This document shows positions 34,301-49,300 of a DNA stretch of 64,000 bases, one piece after another; within the stretch, counting starts at the first letter, position 1; the number at the start of each line of letters is the position of its first letter. The translations under genes were made by a program, and so were the position numbers. The notes beneath the pieces are model-generated. The model searched no databases. It was not told the DNA's origin and worked only from the letters and a program-made list of their open reading frames with translations. Origin of the DNA: Bolinopsis microptera (taxonomy: Eukaryota; Ctenophora; Tentaculata; Lobata; Bolinopsidae); the NCBI RefSeq assembly GCF_026151205.1, contig NC_087082.1, positions 9,370,901 to 9,434,900 of the forward strand, in the 5' to 3' direction.

Positions 34301-37300
34301 GAAAAGCTCACTCTTTTATCATGTCAGGAAGTTTCTTCATTTGCCCAACTGCAACCTTTCTATCATCGGTCATAGGTTCAGACGCGGTCCTTTTTCTGGC
34401 GAATAGTCCATTGAACAGTGCCCAGAACTTGCTCTTTTCATTGGTCGTTGATTCTTGTTGTACCTCCACATATCTGGTGCTGAAATAATCAGTCGTTAGT
34501 TTAAAGTAAGTAGAGTAAGTTTGTAATAGTATTTAAGTGAAAACAATGGAATAAATGACAATACCACTGCAAACCGCGAAGTAATTTGCAGCGGTTTTGT
34601 CATGTCACATGATTGCTCCATTCCTTGGATCGAGTTGATGCGCGCGACGAAAGCGCACATCTTCGCGCGAAGGACATTAGTTTTTAAATGTTCGCTCCTT
34701 CCGTTCCAGTACGATTTAAATCAATATTGTGACCGAGCTCAGGGCAAAGTCTGAAATAGGCTGGCAATTTACCTCAAATCCTCTTGTAACTCCAAGTACT
34801 TCTCCTTATAAAGGTTCTTCTCTCGTATTACCTTGTCCATCTCAGACCTCGTAAATCGCTTTTCAGAGTTATGGTCTTCCTTGGAAGAATAGCATGAAAC
34901 ACTCGTTATAACTGATAAATAGTTATCCATGCACATAGCACGCACTGTCGAAGTATTTTGACCTTTTATAAACTAAAAGGTCTGACATTAAAGGAACTGT
35001 CAAATATTTACTTCTGAGGGTTTGGAGATAAGAGCAGGATGTTGCAACGTACTCATTTGCTTCATCCTCATCTCCATTTCCATAAGTTTCTCGAATATGT
35101 TCTTGTTTTCTGATTCGAGGGCTGTGATCTTCTTATCGGAGCCCTCAGTTGTACTGAAATACGTATGGTTATCCAACGGATAAAAAAAGCTTGAGTAAGG
35201 AGTTTTGAGGAAAACTATCTGGCTTTTACCACAGCGATTTTCATGGAAATTGTTGGTAAATGGATATTGAGGCTGCTTAGTCCTTATTGGGTGATGTGAT
35301 AGGCCCGTCAAACCACGTGATACAACCACGTGACACAAGAGAATTTCAGCTAAATGATTTATTAACCATTTCAGTGTTTGTTCTTGCTTCGACATGATGA
35401 AATTTCACGAACTATGATCGAATTTCTAGATCATTCACCATAATTTACTGCAGACTTTCAATCTGTGGATCCATAAGCTACAGAATTTTGCAGTATAGCT
35501 GCCCTACGAGTTACGAAATCCTGCTAAGCAAGTCAGGTTACTGATAGTGTTATAGATCTGGATACTTGTGGGGAGGTGAAACATATTCCTTTCTAACACG
35601 TGACAGCTATTAACCAATCAGCTTCCAGCGTTGACAAATCAAATCCCAGAATCACCGTCAGGTTTCAAAACAAATTTATTTCACCCCAAACGTGAAAGTA
35701 AACATAAAACATGTAAAAGAATATATAAATCTATAAAACCTCTGTGTTCGACATTCTTTTATACGCTACAGTGAATCTATCAAAAAATACTCATCCAATT
35801 TTCGTACCTCTCGCTTTGCTGTAGTTTAGTAAGTAGTTCGTTGTTATCTTTCATCAACTTATTCCTGAGAAAAGTTTGTTCATTATCAATTCAATCATGC
35901 GAAATTAAAGTTTAGCATTATTGTCTGTCTGTTTCTAACGAGGTGTCAACATTTTCGATTCTATCCAATCTCATTAAACAGGTGGTTTGAGAGATACAAC
36001 TAGCCCATTTTGGAAGCAAGAAAAGTGCACTGCTCAGTAGTAGGCAGCTAGAAGTGCTCGTCACCAAGTGAGCGTAAATAAAATAGCCCGGAGCTAGAAA
36101 AGTCATGCGTTGCTGCAAAATCTACCCAAGTTAAAGATGTGGCTACTAAGACGATTATCACCCTGCGATGTTTGAAAGAAATGGAATGTGAAAATGACGT
36201 AAGGTGGCTTGCTGTGAATTGGTCGTAGTAAGAGAATGGCACGTAGTTGTGAAAGGATAATTTCTCTGTGGTACTTTCCTTGTGTATGCAAACCACGAGT
36301 CACGACTGTGTTCGAGATTTCGGGTGTAAGTGCGTACTGAAGCGGTGCCACAGACCACGAGTATTCATTTATATTTTCTCTATTTTCTCATATTACTCGG
36401 TATGCTCCACATGGGGCCTGTAGTGAGTGTAGAGTGATGTCTCCCGCATGGACGTATGGCGGGAAGTATCGCCACAACCACGTGCCATTTTCACTTACAA
36501 AACACGACACTGTCAAAGGTTGAATGAGTGCAAAGTGAAGTGGCAATGCCCCCGCAATGGTTTTGAGGAATGTGATGATGGAAGATGCACAGAAGAGAAC
36601 TGACAGTCAAGTGGTAAGCCATACTCAGTATCTTACAGGACATCTTGCTGTGTTTTGTAAAGTATCTCAACGGTCACATCGTACTCAGGATACAGCTGTT
36701 CGTATATCTCCTTTTCTGTGAGTGTGGTGTAGGAGGAGCAGGTAGAGGAGGAGGAGGGGGAGGAGGAGGAGCTTCGGGAGTTTGAAGGTGATCTTGGAGA
36801 AGGTGACACGATTCTCTGGTTGAAAGGGAAACGTTCTTCGTGGAGGCTCTCAAAATAGTCCAGAATATTAGTTTTAGTTACTGTTCTGCTCACGTTAGAC
36901 CTTGAACTGTCATCTAGAAATGAAAATACTTCGTTGACAAAGTTCTCGTCACTCGTTGGAGTTGGTATGTTAGGTTTTTCAGGCTCACGCCGGTTTTGTT
37001 TCGTTGTTTCTTCAAGTGCCGTCAAAGGTAGACTACTCGATTTTTCAAGACCTACAATGTCCGGTTTATTTGGTATCTCGTCCTGTCTTTCCAGTGCTAA
37101 TCTGAGGATTCCTTCTAGCTCATTCAGCGTCTCTAATAATTGTTCTTTTACTTGACCCTGGTTATTGTCTGTATTTTCAGAGCCAGATCCCGCAAACACA
37201 GAATGATTTAAACCTTGTTTAATGTCAGATATGGCTGTGAGTTGAGAGTTTGTCTTTGTTTGGACACAACAACACTGAACCCCAGCTTCAGCAACACGAG

Positions 37301-40300
37301 GCTGTGAAGTGACCCCACCTTCAGCAACACTAGGTTGAGAAGGGACGTTAAGGTCAGTCAGACCAGTCTGTGTCAGTTTGTCAGTTCGAACAGTCAGGTC
37401 CCTGAGGTATGTAGGTATTATAGATACACCGCACTATCGGATACAGGGAATTCTATAATCATATTGCTACTGCTAGGGTCGGATTACATTAAATGTTATG
37501 AAATAGATGGATGTATTTGTTCGCTATAATTACTGCACCGTGGGACTCAAGCCAGCTCTTATTTCTTTCTCAGCACTTCACAAAGCAAGGTAGTTAAATA
37601 GTTTCTCTAAATAGTTAAATAGTTTCCTATAATCGGGCTGAAGGAATTTAATAACTCACCTTAAAAACTCCAAGTCCTGCTTTTCTTTTAACAGTGATTG
37701 CATCTCATTATCACCTGCTGCAAGGGAAAGACACTTCAGATCGGAAAAAATTCTCACAATTCTAAAATAATATTATACTGTAGACAGCATTTCTCTCTGT
37801 AGACAGAGAGATTATACTGTAGACAGCATTTAATATATAAACTGTTCTCGCCGTTATAATTAAAAATAAACTACTAGTAGATAGAGATCTTTAGTAAATT
37901 AGAAGAACACAGGCAGTTTACAAACCACTAAAAACTGAGCTACGCCTCGAAGAAGGCTCGGAGAGAAAGTCTGTAGCTTCTTGGATGAGAGCTTGGTGCT
38001 TTGCAGGACTCGATACTCTGTCCAAAAAGAAAAGGTTTCATATTTCGAGTATTCCATGATCACGTGTGCAGTGTACATTGAGAAGCAAGTAATATGTATC
38101 GTAAGATCAAAGAATTATTGACTCAAAGTAAAAGAGATTTTGTGGCCAATGAAAATTGCACTCCCCAAATCTGAATCATTGTTTTATAATAGAAAACACA
38201 AATTGTTGTAGATTGCATTTGCACATATTGCAACATATTCTTTAAAATAACTAAATTGATTCGCACAGCGACTCAAGCTTCCAACAATCAACTTGAAAGT
38301 ATCAAGGTTATCAGACAATACACATCTCAGGGTTTAATCTCCCTCTTACCCGACAGGAATTCCATTAAGTTCATCAAACAAGTTCTGAGTATTAGCAGGC
38401 TGGGACAGGACGTTCTGTAAACCGTCCAGTTCATCATCCAGCTCCTCCTCACTCTCACACCTCATCATACTGTGGTTAGTGTTCAGTGCAAACAGAGAGA
38501 ATTAAACTGGTCACGTAAATTACTTGATTGTGAAATATAATATTCACTGATATGAAATTTACATAGATAGATTGAATCGCTTACCCAATGAAAAGTGGAT
38601 AATAAATGCTATAATATAAAATATATATATTATTTATTGCAACTCTGTTGTTAATTGTTGTAGTCAGCATTGTGTATGGGATGGAAGTGCTTTTGAACCA
38701 GGTGTAGCCAGTCCACACCCTGTCCCCATAATATGAAGGACTTGTTCTGTTCTAAATGAATAAGCTCGAATATCCTGGAATTGATTAGTGGCCAGGCGAG
38801 TTCATGAGGCAGCTACAACCACATTCCGATGTGGTGATATAACTACATTCCAGTGTGGTTAAGTACCCACCTGCGTGTAGGAGCTCGCTCCAAGCTGAAC
38901 TCCTCCTCAACCTCCGCTACTCCGCTGATATCCTCCTCCTCCTGAGTGGAGATCAAGGTATATAATCCGCTAGTGTTTTTAATATTGTCTATTGTTATTG
39001 TTTTTTCAAATACAATAAAATAGGCAGAAAGTGCACTGTCAAATTTACCCAGGAAATACTTTATCGACGTTTATTTAAACGGACCAAACTGAGAGCGACT
39101 GAAATTGTGGTGGCCTAATTATTGGCAATGAAGCACTGATAAGGTGCTGTGAAATATTTTCCCTGTACCTGGAACTTGTTGGATACGTCGAGAATCTCAT
39201 CTGAGGTGAAGTTCTGCATTTTAACAGGTGTACTTGTAAATACTCTATCTGTACATGTAGGGTAATCATTATGTTAGTGTGACCATATAAGGTAATATTG
39301 GCTGGTTAGTGTGACCATATAAGGCAATATTGGCTGGTTAGTGTGACCATATAAGGTAATACTATGATAAGTGGGATCAGTACACACTGTACAGTGTACA
39401 AGCTGTCACAAAGAGCAGGGTGGCATATCTCTCTCTTAATAATTAGCATGGCACGCAGCACATTGCAGACATGATATCAGTAGAATTTATCAAACTGTCA
39501 TAACTAGCTTCTCTGATACAAATCCCTCGTGTACAGATACCTTTAAAATTTGTAATACGATATACATTACTATTCCAATTTCATCTCTACTTTTATCAAA
39601 ATGCACAGGCATGGAAAAGGAATTTTAAAAGAACCTGAAGGGGGTTTGAGGATGGGAGTTCTCTCCTCTGCTTTGGAGTTGTTCTGTTCGATAACCAGGG
39701 ATTGTTCTCGAACTGTCTTCTTTGTTTTTACCAGCTGTTGAACTGTCTGCAGATTATATCGTGGTTTAGCATACTCAGCATATTTAGCATATTTAGCATA
39801 TTTAGCATATTTAGCATACCAGCTTAGATCATACTCTATAAAGTCTGGAACAAGGAAGTTTACAGCAAAGATGACTTTATTTGTAACCACAAAATCGCTG
39901 TAATTGTGCATAACATCTGGCTGTTTACATTTACTGAATAAGAGCGGAGTCAGTTATACATATCATTATGAAGGATCTACAAGTATATGTATTATTAAGT
40001 GTACAAGTACTAAAGAGTCCTGTTATGATGTGTAACTCACAGTGTGTATAACTTAATAGTAAGTAACATTGTATATATCATTAATCAGTTAAACTCAATT
40101 AAAATCAATGAGACTTTTTGGGAAAACCAGACATTTAAGCTGAATGGTTATTTGCCACGTGTAAATGAAGTAAGTAAAGTGTGATAAGATAGCATTGTTT
40201 GCAAGCACGCCACCAAAGATCTGATGTATTAGGTGAACCGGCAGTACAGACCTACCTATGTGACCTATGTTGAGTTTCGTCAAGACTTGACGGGGCCATC

Positions 40301-43300
40301 ACATCTTCTGACCACCCCATAGCGAAGTAGAGTCTCGCTCGTTGCGCCAGCACAGCAGAGAGTTGGTATTTGGAGGAGTATATCCCCTGATCGGCGGCTT
40401 ATCAGGGAGAGACAACATGAACTTTGTGAGCTTATCTTTGAAGTGCTCTAGATCTTGAATGACATTCAGATGGTAGGGGATTGCATTCCAACTCATTTGA
40501 CAACTCTGCAAATGAGTTGTCAAACAAGGTGAGGTTTGCTGTTGAACTGGTTCTACGTTTTGATGGAATTACTGCAAGGTTTCCAAGCCTTGGGCGTGAA
40601 ACAAATAGAACGTTCAGATCATTGCTGGTCTTTCCGTGGAGGATTTTCCACATATGGAGAATGATGAATCGCTCCCGCCTTCGTTGAAGAGACATCAGAG
40701 ATAGATAGACCAGGCGATCCCAGTAGTGGAGATCGCGCATTCCTGATATTCTGGCGGTGAATGCTTTCTGTACACTCTCCAGTTCTTGGATATCGCTGAT
40801 TTTTGAGGGATGCCATAATGGACAGCAATATTCAATCAGACTTCGAACCATTGATTTGTATAGCGTCAGCATGATGGAGTGAGATCGTGTGTGAAATACA
40901 CTGAGAACCCATGATGCTTTTTGGCGAGCTTTATCTGCAATGGCTCGTATGTGAGGGGACCAAGAGAGATCACTTGACACTATGACGCCTAAATCCCTGA
41001 GCTGATGTATTGGCTCAAGTATGGTGTCTTTGGAAACTGAGTATTGATAGTGTTCAACCACAAATGGAAGTTCAGATAGTACATATTGGTGGTTGAATTT
41101 ATGACACATGTACTCAAATTTGTCTTTGTGAAGGGCCATACTATTTCTTTCAGACCAGTCAATGACATTTTGCAGATCTTCTTGGAGGAGCTTGACGTCA
41201 TGCTCCGATTTGATAGCAATGGATATGCGAGTGTCATCAGCAAAACATCGAATTATAGAGTGCATGATACAATGTTCGATATCATTGATAAAAATCAAGA
41301 AAAGGATCGGCCCCAAAACCGTACCTTGTGGAACTCCGCTGATTATCAGTGCAAGGATGGACAGATGACCGTCAACAACAACTGCTTGTTTCCGGTCTGA
41401 GAGGAAAGATTCTATCCACTTTATGATTTTAGGATGGATTCCATAGAGTTGGAGCTTTCTCAGTAGGAGTTTGTGATCGACTTTATCGAAAGCCTTGGCA
41501 TAGTCGAGGTATATTGAATCAAAATCTGAATTGTTGCTCAGAGAATCCAAAACGTCATCAAAATGGTGGAGAAGTTGAGTAAGGCAACTCCGGCCAGATC
41601 TAAATCCGTGCTGCTTACTACATATGAGGTTATTGATCTCCAAATAGTTAACCAGCTTTTTTCTTATCACCCTCTCGTATACTTTAACCACATGAGAGGT
41701 GAGTGATATAGGTCGGTAGTTAGCTGGTTTGGCTCGACTATCCTTCTTGTGGAGAGGAAATACGTGTGAGAACTTATAGAAACTAGGGACCTCCCCAGTA
41801 ACTAAAGAGCGGGACCAGATGATGTGCATTGGTTCTGCTAGGGCTTTCTTACAGCTGTACAAGGTTCATGTGTATTTCACTGTATTATTCACATGTATTT
41901 GGTATTGTAGGGACAGTGCTCAATAACTGACAACAAAGGAAAAACTTTTCCTGTTTCGTCACGTGACACATATTTTGAAGTTTTCTCTGATTTATAACAG
42001 TATAACAGCTATGGTCAGCAATTAAACGGCTAGTACACTGCACATAAATGGTAAAGTTGTCCAACCTAAAAAGGCATATACGGTAATATTGCCATGGTAA
42101 CATTACCATATACAGTAATATTGTCATGGTAACAGTGCACTAGCCACATGTAGTGTTTACTGTGTATGAGATTAGACGATTGTCGCAGTGATTTAACAAG
42201 CAGTAAAATCGTGCTAAAATAGCCTGGTTTATTATTGTAACATCTAAGTAGTAAATATTTGTATTTATCGTGCCAGCAGATCAGCAATTAACTGTAAATA
42301 ACATCGTACTAACTACTAATAATTCTAAGTGTGATCATGCTTCATGCTAATGTTTGAGATGTATATGTTTGAGATGTGTGTGTGTGTGTGTGTGTGTGTA
42401 AGATGGATGTTTTCTAAATATGTAGATTTCTAATCGGTGTTATCCTTCAAGTTTAGCACGCTTTAAGTGTGGCAAAATAAGGTAGAAAGTAGTTCTCAGT
42501 AGGGAATACTAGAAATAACTATGAAGCATTAGAAAGTATAAGGAAGCACTAGAACGCATTAGGAAGTATCAGGAATTTCTAGTAGGTATGTAAGAAGTAG
42601 GACGGAAGTGTAGAATGACTACTCACGTCGATATGTCGCCGCTCCAGGTCTCTGTGATCCTTCTCCAACACCACCATTCTGCCTTCCAAACTCTGAACTG
42701 TAAATAATAAATCACGTACTAATTCTGAGTGACGTAATTCTTAAGCGGTTGGACCTTTGCCAGATTCTTGAGCTGGAGCTTGGTCAGATTTAAATATTTA
42801 AACATGGTGGTTTAAGAGCATAATTCCCCACATAATAATATTTAGAGTATAGGGATTAGGGACAAAAGGATTTCGCGATTATTTTGGCCAAAATTCGCGA
42901 TACCGCGATTTTTAACAGACTATACATTAAACTTTGCATAAAATTTGTCGCAAATAATGGGAAAAATCGCGATTCTGTACATGCCGCGATTTCCTTTTGT
43001 CCCTGATAGGGATGTTTTACTTCAACAATGTCTTCTCGTCACTGTGAACAATATTACGATAATAGATATCGGCAATAACTAAGGCCTTAGAAGAATTTTT
43101 AGAACGTTTACTAGAACGTATGCCCGTCCTCTCAACTCCTCAGAAAAAGGAAATTAGTTTTATGTTACACGCGGCATTCCGAACATATCATCCATCATGC
43201 GTATAATTCATAATATAATATACTTATATACACTAAACATACGTGACAATCTCTACTCGTCAAAGTTTATTACATTCTACAGTACGGTGTTTCCGTGTTT

Positions 43301-46300
43301 AGTGTACTTTCAGAAGTCGAAGAGACGAGAAAAATCCTACACATGAAATGAAATACCGACTTATCAAATGTACGCGGAATTTTCTAGATCAAATTACCTC
43401 TCAGTTAACATGTCAAATAGATTAATTTGATAAATAATAATGTAAATAAAAACGGAAATAAATGTAAATAAACGACATGGTCACGTACGAATTTTATGAC
43501 ATCGCATATTTTAGGATCCCGTGTAAGTTAAGGTAGAGTTGACTCAACAAGTAAATACAGTAAACCACGATTTACCGCGGAGTTTGGGGAAAGGAAACAA
43601 CCGCGGTAAATCGGGGTTTGCGGTAAATCAGAGTTTTGTTTGTTCACTTTATGCTATTAAACCCTACTTAGGGGAAGGAAATAGCCGCGGTAAATCGGGG
43701 TTTGAGGTAAATCGGAGCGCGGTAAATCGGGATTTTACTGTACATGTAGCATGCAATGAAAATGTATCACAGATTGAATATTAAACATACTGTATTCTTT
43801 TTTTGAGGAGAGATTCAGGGTCATAGACTTGTTTAGAGAATGCAGTTGCTCGTGTTGATCTGACAATCTTTTCTTTTGGGTTTCCAGGGTTTCTTCAGAA
43901 CAAGTTTTCTCCTGTGGAATGTTGTTGTTAACTGACAGCTTAACTCTATTAATACTACAATTATTGTTCAACAGAATTTAAATGAAACAAATCTTTTGGC
44001 AGGTTTCAAGAAAGAATTATGGTTTGTACCAGTTTTTCTTTAAGTTTTGATTTTTTTTAACTGGTAGGATTTACGTCTAAATAAATATTGAACCACAGTT
44101 CTATCATGAGCAGTAAGATAACTATATATTTAGATTCGACTATAAAGAGTATCTAATCTTTCAGTACGCATCCTCCAGTGCAGTAATAACTACATTATAT
44201 AATACATAGATTATTAAAAAATAATTCATGCATGTGTTGCAATTTGATATTTCATTCTTTTATTCATTCAGTTAAAGAAACTTTGATGGTATTGTTTGAA
44301 AAAGTACAAGCCTATGAAACAATATAAGATTGCTCTGCACTTGGTATTGTGCAAACTCCAACACATAGATTATAGAAAGAACAAGAAAGAAAATACAGTA
44401 TTTATTACCCTGCTTTTATGTAACAACTAGTAAAACAAATAATCACAGTACTTGGATTTTTAGGCATTGCCCCAATGAGTTATCCCTATAAATTGTACTT
44501 GGTACCTCTGCATTTGTAGGCTTTGGATAAATTATAATTCCTCTGATACAATAATTCAGCTAGAACAACAGTCATTTGCATAGCAACAGGAATCTAAACC
44601 TCTTCAATTAGTTCTCTTAGTTGTCTCTGTCGTTTCATCTCTTGTTTTGTCTGGGAGAGTTCATCACGGAGCTCTTCTATTGCTAGGACAGCCTCATCGC
44701 ACTCCAGGAAGGCAATATCAAGCTCCTCCAACACGCTGACTATTAGGGGCATCAATTCTGCTATCACCTGAACAGTGAGTATTTCAGATAATTGAAGTTT
44801 TAAAATTGCACGTTTTAATACTTTCAACACTACTATATAACAAATAATTTGAGGTATCGAATTATTACAAAGCAGTTGTTTAGTTTTTTTAAGAACTGAC
44901 AATTTGTCATTTTGTCTTTCGGTCCTTGATCTTTGTAGCAGGGTGTTTAACATGGAAAAGATGGAGTTGGACCTGAAAAAGATGGAGGAACAATTGGAAA
45001 AGATAAACTGCAATACACTGAAGTTTAAAGGTAAGAAAGATGATAAAGATAATAAGATTAAGATAACTATTGAAGCGGCTAGTGGGGACCTTTTAGGTTC
45101 ATTTTCCAAACCAGACATGCTTGTCGTTATCCAGGATATTTACACTTTCTCCAAAAATGCTCTTCAACTAACAAAAACTGTTCTAGGAACAAAACAAGCC
45201 ACAACTTCTACCAAACAGGAATCACCAGATTTCAAAGAAATTATAAAGACACAGCTCAAAGAGGTACTAGCAGAAGTACTCCCTACAATACTAACCGATT
45301 TATTGACTTCAGTGGTGGCAAAGAAGACTCAAGAAGAAACGAAGCTCGCAGAAAAACACATTCTCACAGTGGAGAAAAAGACTGGGAGTTCTGAAGAACC
45401 CATTACAAAGGAGGATGAAAAGGAAATGAAAGGTTCCCTTAAAGTCAACCCAGTGAAGAACTATACAGTGTCCGGAAATACTGCAACTTTCAAGTTTGTG
45501 ACCAGGGATCAACTTCAGAAAGCTGAGACAGTATTTAAATCTCAAGATAAATACAAAGTATCATCAAAATCCGAACCAGGAAAAAAGTTGGACCCCAAAT
45601 TGTCTATTCGGAATATTCCCTCTGACATCACAAACAAGGAGACATTGCTAGAGAAACTTTTGGAAAAGAATGAAATACTGAAGTCCTCTTCTGGAAAAGA
45701 CGATGCAGTAAAAGTGGTTTTCTTCGATGAGATTGAGAAATCGGCTGTCATCCGTGTCACTGCAGCAATGCGTGAGTTAATCAGACAAAACAGAGACTAT
45801 ATGGGCAATTCCACGATAACGGTAACCAGTAACAAAATAATAAAGTTTGGAGGTGGTTTGGGAGAGATAGAAAATCTTTAAGATATTTGACCATATTTTC
45901 AGGGGCAAAAAACCGTTTGTTGATATCTAGCCTAGTTTAAAAACTGTAGCGCGTCAAAGTTGGCTTAAATTTAGTGTATCTTTAGTGTGAATATCCAGTT
46001 ATTTTCCGAAAGATTTTAGGGAGCTTTATCAATCGTAGAATTCAATATTTTATCCTGTATATCAACCTAGTGGGCTTCAGATAGAAGGCCAGCCTAATTT
46101 TGAGGGCCAAATTTCTTTACTTTTTGAGTGTCTTATGATCAAATTTTTCCTCTTCGCGTGTGAATAACGCTACCAAATAGTGAAAAATGTTTTACTGTGG
46201 CTACACTATAAGTCTGTTTGATTCGTAACTCTCTCTCTAACGGCAACTTTAGTCATCTATAAAGGTCAGAAAATTTCATTCGTTTTGTCACACTGGAAGT

Positions 46301-49300
46301 GCAAAAAGTAGGGGTAGTGTGATTCACAGGTAGCGTAATTCACAGCTTGGTAGTGTAATTTACACAGCGGAAAATTAATAAAACAAGTGGTTTAAATGCT
46401 TTGTTGTGAAATAAATTGTACTTTCAATACTTCCAGGGCAATTCCAGGGACCTATTTTCAACAACTGCCTGAAAGTGTTGGTAATTTAATCGAAATTAGG
46501 GTTCCGCCAGGGCAAAATGTGCCACTTTTAGACCTTAAATCGCAAAAATAATGATTTTTAAATGGATAAGGACATCAAAATTGATTTGAAAGTGTTGTAT
46601 AGTCATTGTTAGGTCTGGGAACACTTATTTAAGTAATTTAAATGCTTATTTTCAGAAAATATCAGCAATTTGGGGCTAAAATTACCTTATTTTCTTGTCA
46701 CGTAACTAAATTTTGCTCAAAAGAGCAGTGTTTTTGCCCCAAAAAATTATAATTTTTATCAAAAACCATGTATAGAGGTATCAAATTAAAGCTCTTGATG
46801 ACCTCTTCACATTAAAAACACAAAGAAGTAGTTTAGAATTGATATAAGTGATAAAATGGTCTAAAAATGGATTCAAAAAGTTATAAATTTCTGTCTAATC
46901 ATGAACCTTTGAGAGCTCATAAAAAAATCTTGCCACAATATTACACTGTACATTTTTCTAGGATTACTCTAAATGTCCTATACTTACAGATAGATCAACT
47001 TATAGATGCTTACCAAAGTTAATTTGCAACTTATTTTTGTAGTTTGTCCTAAAAAATGGCAAAAAATTGCCAAAAAATGCAATTTTTGACAAAAAATGAG
47101 GTAAAATTAATAATTGAGGTCAAATATCCATTTAATCACTCTAAAAACCTTTTTAAACGTTATTTTGGGGCAAGATACCCCTAGAATACATGTTTTGTGG
47201 TATATCATACCCCTTAATCATGCCTACATCTTATGTCTACCTCGCATGGGCGCCCCGACCACTGTGGTATGGCAGTAGGGTGTAATCTACACCATTACCA
47301 GTATCTAATTGGACCGATTAGTAGTCAATTTAATTTAAAATCAGTAATAGTCAGTCTATTTCACCATTTTACAATAGCAGCAACCAAATCAAGAACAAGC
47401 AAACATCAATACAACGCACAAACAGAGCAACTGGGCAGAGTGTGAGTTACACTACGTCCAAATGTGAATAACGTTTACTTCCTATATTGTCCCTGTACTA
47501 CACACATTCCAGAAATTTATGTTAGGAAGGACATAGGAAGTTGAAAAAATGTGTACTTTATTGTGATCAAGCCTTATTGTAACTTCTGCTATTACACTGG
47601 GGCACGAATTGCAATTTTAAGGCAAGATTTCTAAAACACCAAATTCTGCCTGTGAATAACGTCTACTTTTTAAAATGCTGCTCACATAAAAAGTATAAGA
47701 GATAGACATTAAACTTTTGTTGCCACATCATCACAAACGTTTAAACTTCATTCTGACTTTATATTATCATGATGCTAATGTTAGCCTACAATTAGCATGC
47801 AATTAAAAGCTAAATTTTGTGCAAAGTGTGAATTACACTACGTGGAATTGCCCATATACACATTGACCTCAGGGAACACCATGTCACAGACCGAATTCAT
47901 GTCATTCAATGTTATCATTGCCAGGAATTTGGTCACATAGCCAATTCCATGTACTGTAAAGCCAAAGATAAAGACCCAACATGTTTCTTTTGTGCAGGAA
48001 GCCACAAGTCGAAAGATTGTAATAACAAGAGTGAAAATAATGTAAAAAAGATAAATTGCTCTAACTGCGCCAAAAGTAGTAAACACTCGGAGAAGAACTC
48101 AGCAAAGACCCATAAAGCCTCAGATAACCTATGTCCCTCGTATGTAAGAGAACGGACTGGAATAATGAATAGGACAGCAGGATGTGAGAATGCAAAAAAC
48201 TGGTACATACAGAAGACAAAGGAGACCAAACTACGCCTAGGAAGAGTTTAAGGATTGGAACGTTCAATGTTAGATCCCTAGTGAACAAAACAGTCGGAGT
48301 GTTAGAGCATCTTCAAGAAGTTGATTGTGACATCTGTTTTGTACAAGAAACCTTCTTTCGTGATGGAAACACAGCTAAGATAAAGGAGATCAAAGACCTT
48401 GGTTGGAATATACTCTCGGATCCAAGAAAACACAGAGGAGGAGGAGGTATAGCTATGCTATTTCGTGATGTGCTCCAGTTAAAGTGTAATAGTAAGGTCA
48501 TGAAGTACAAATCCTTCCAAGTGATGGAATCACTGCTACAATCCCAACAAGATATTGTGAGACTTGTGAACTTGTATCGGCCTCCTTATACCAAGAAGGC
48601 TCGGTAAACGGAGTGTGCCTTTTTAGAAGAATTCGAAGACTACCTTAAAGACCTCACAGTCAAACCTGGCTTCCCCATCATTGCTGGAGATTTCAACTTT
48701 CACATGGAAAAGCCTGAAGAACACTACCCAAAGAAGCTCTACCAACTCCTGGAGGAGTATGATCTATACCAACACGTTCCCCTTGAACCAACCCATGACC
48801 AAGGTGGAACCCTAGATCTTGTAGTGACTAACAGATCCTTCAAGGAAAAACTGACTTCATTCGAAATCTGTCCCTCTAGAACCAAATCTGACCACTTCCT
48901 TGTCCTCTTCGATGCAGACATCAAGACAAAGACCAAAGAAGACGCAAAATTCATGAACTACAGAAACTTTAATTTAATTGATACAGAACAGTTTAAAGAA
49001 GATATTTTAATTTCAAAACTGACAAACCTCCCTAAAGACATGTCTCCGAATGATGCTGTTGTCCTTTACAATACCGTGCTCACTCAGTTAATGGATAAAC
49101 ACTGTCCTTACATAAAAAAGAAGATTACTAAGAAGCCAATGCCTTGGTAAGACCTGGAACTTCGTATTCTCAGGCGAAAGAGAAGAACTGCTGAACGTGC
49201 GTGGAGAAAAGATAAAGTTGATGATATAGACAGTGCAAGATCTGAGTACCTGAGATCGGATTATGTTAAGCTAAGAGATGAGTTTTCCCGACTAGAGTTT

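Noticed and set aside
39570-39911. 113-residue minus frame with KYAKYAKYA
   Set aside because: Part is JIP exon 5 and the rest is intronic 9-bp repeat read through; the spliced reading is in phase and preferred.
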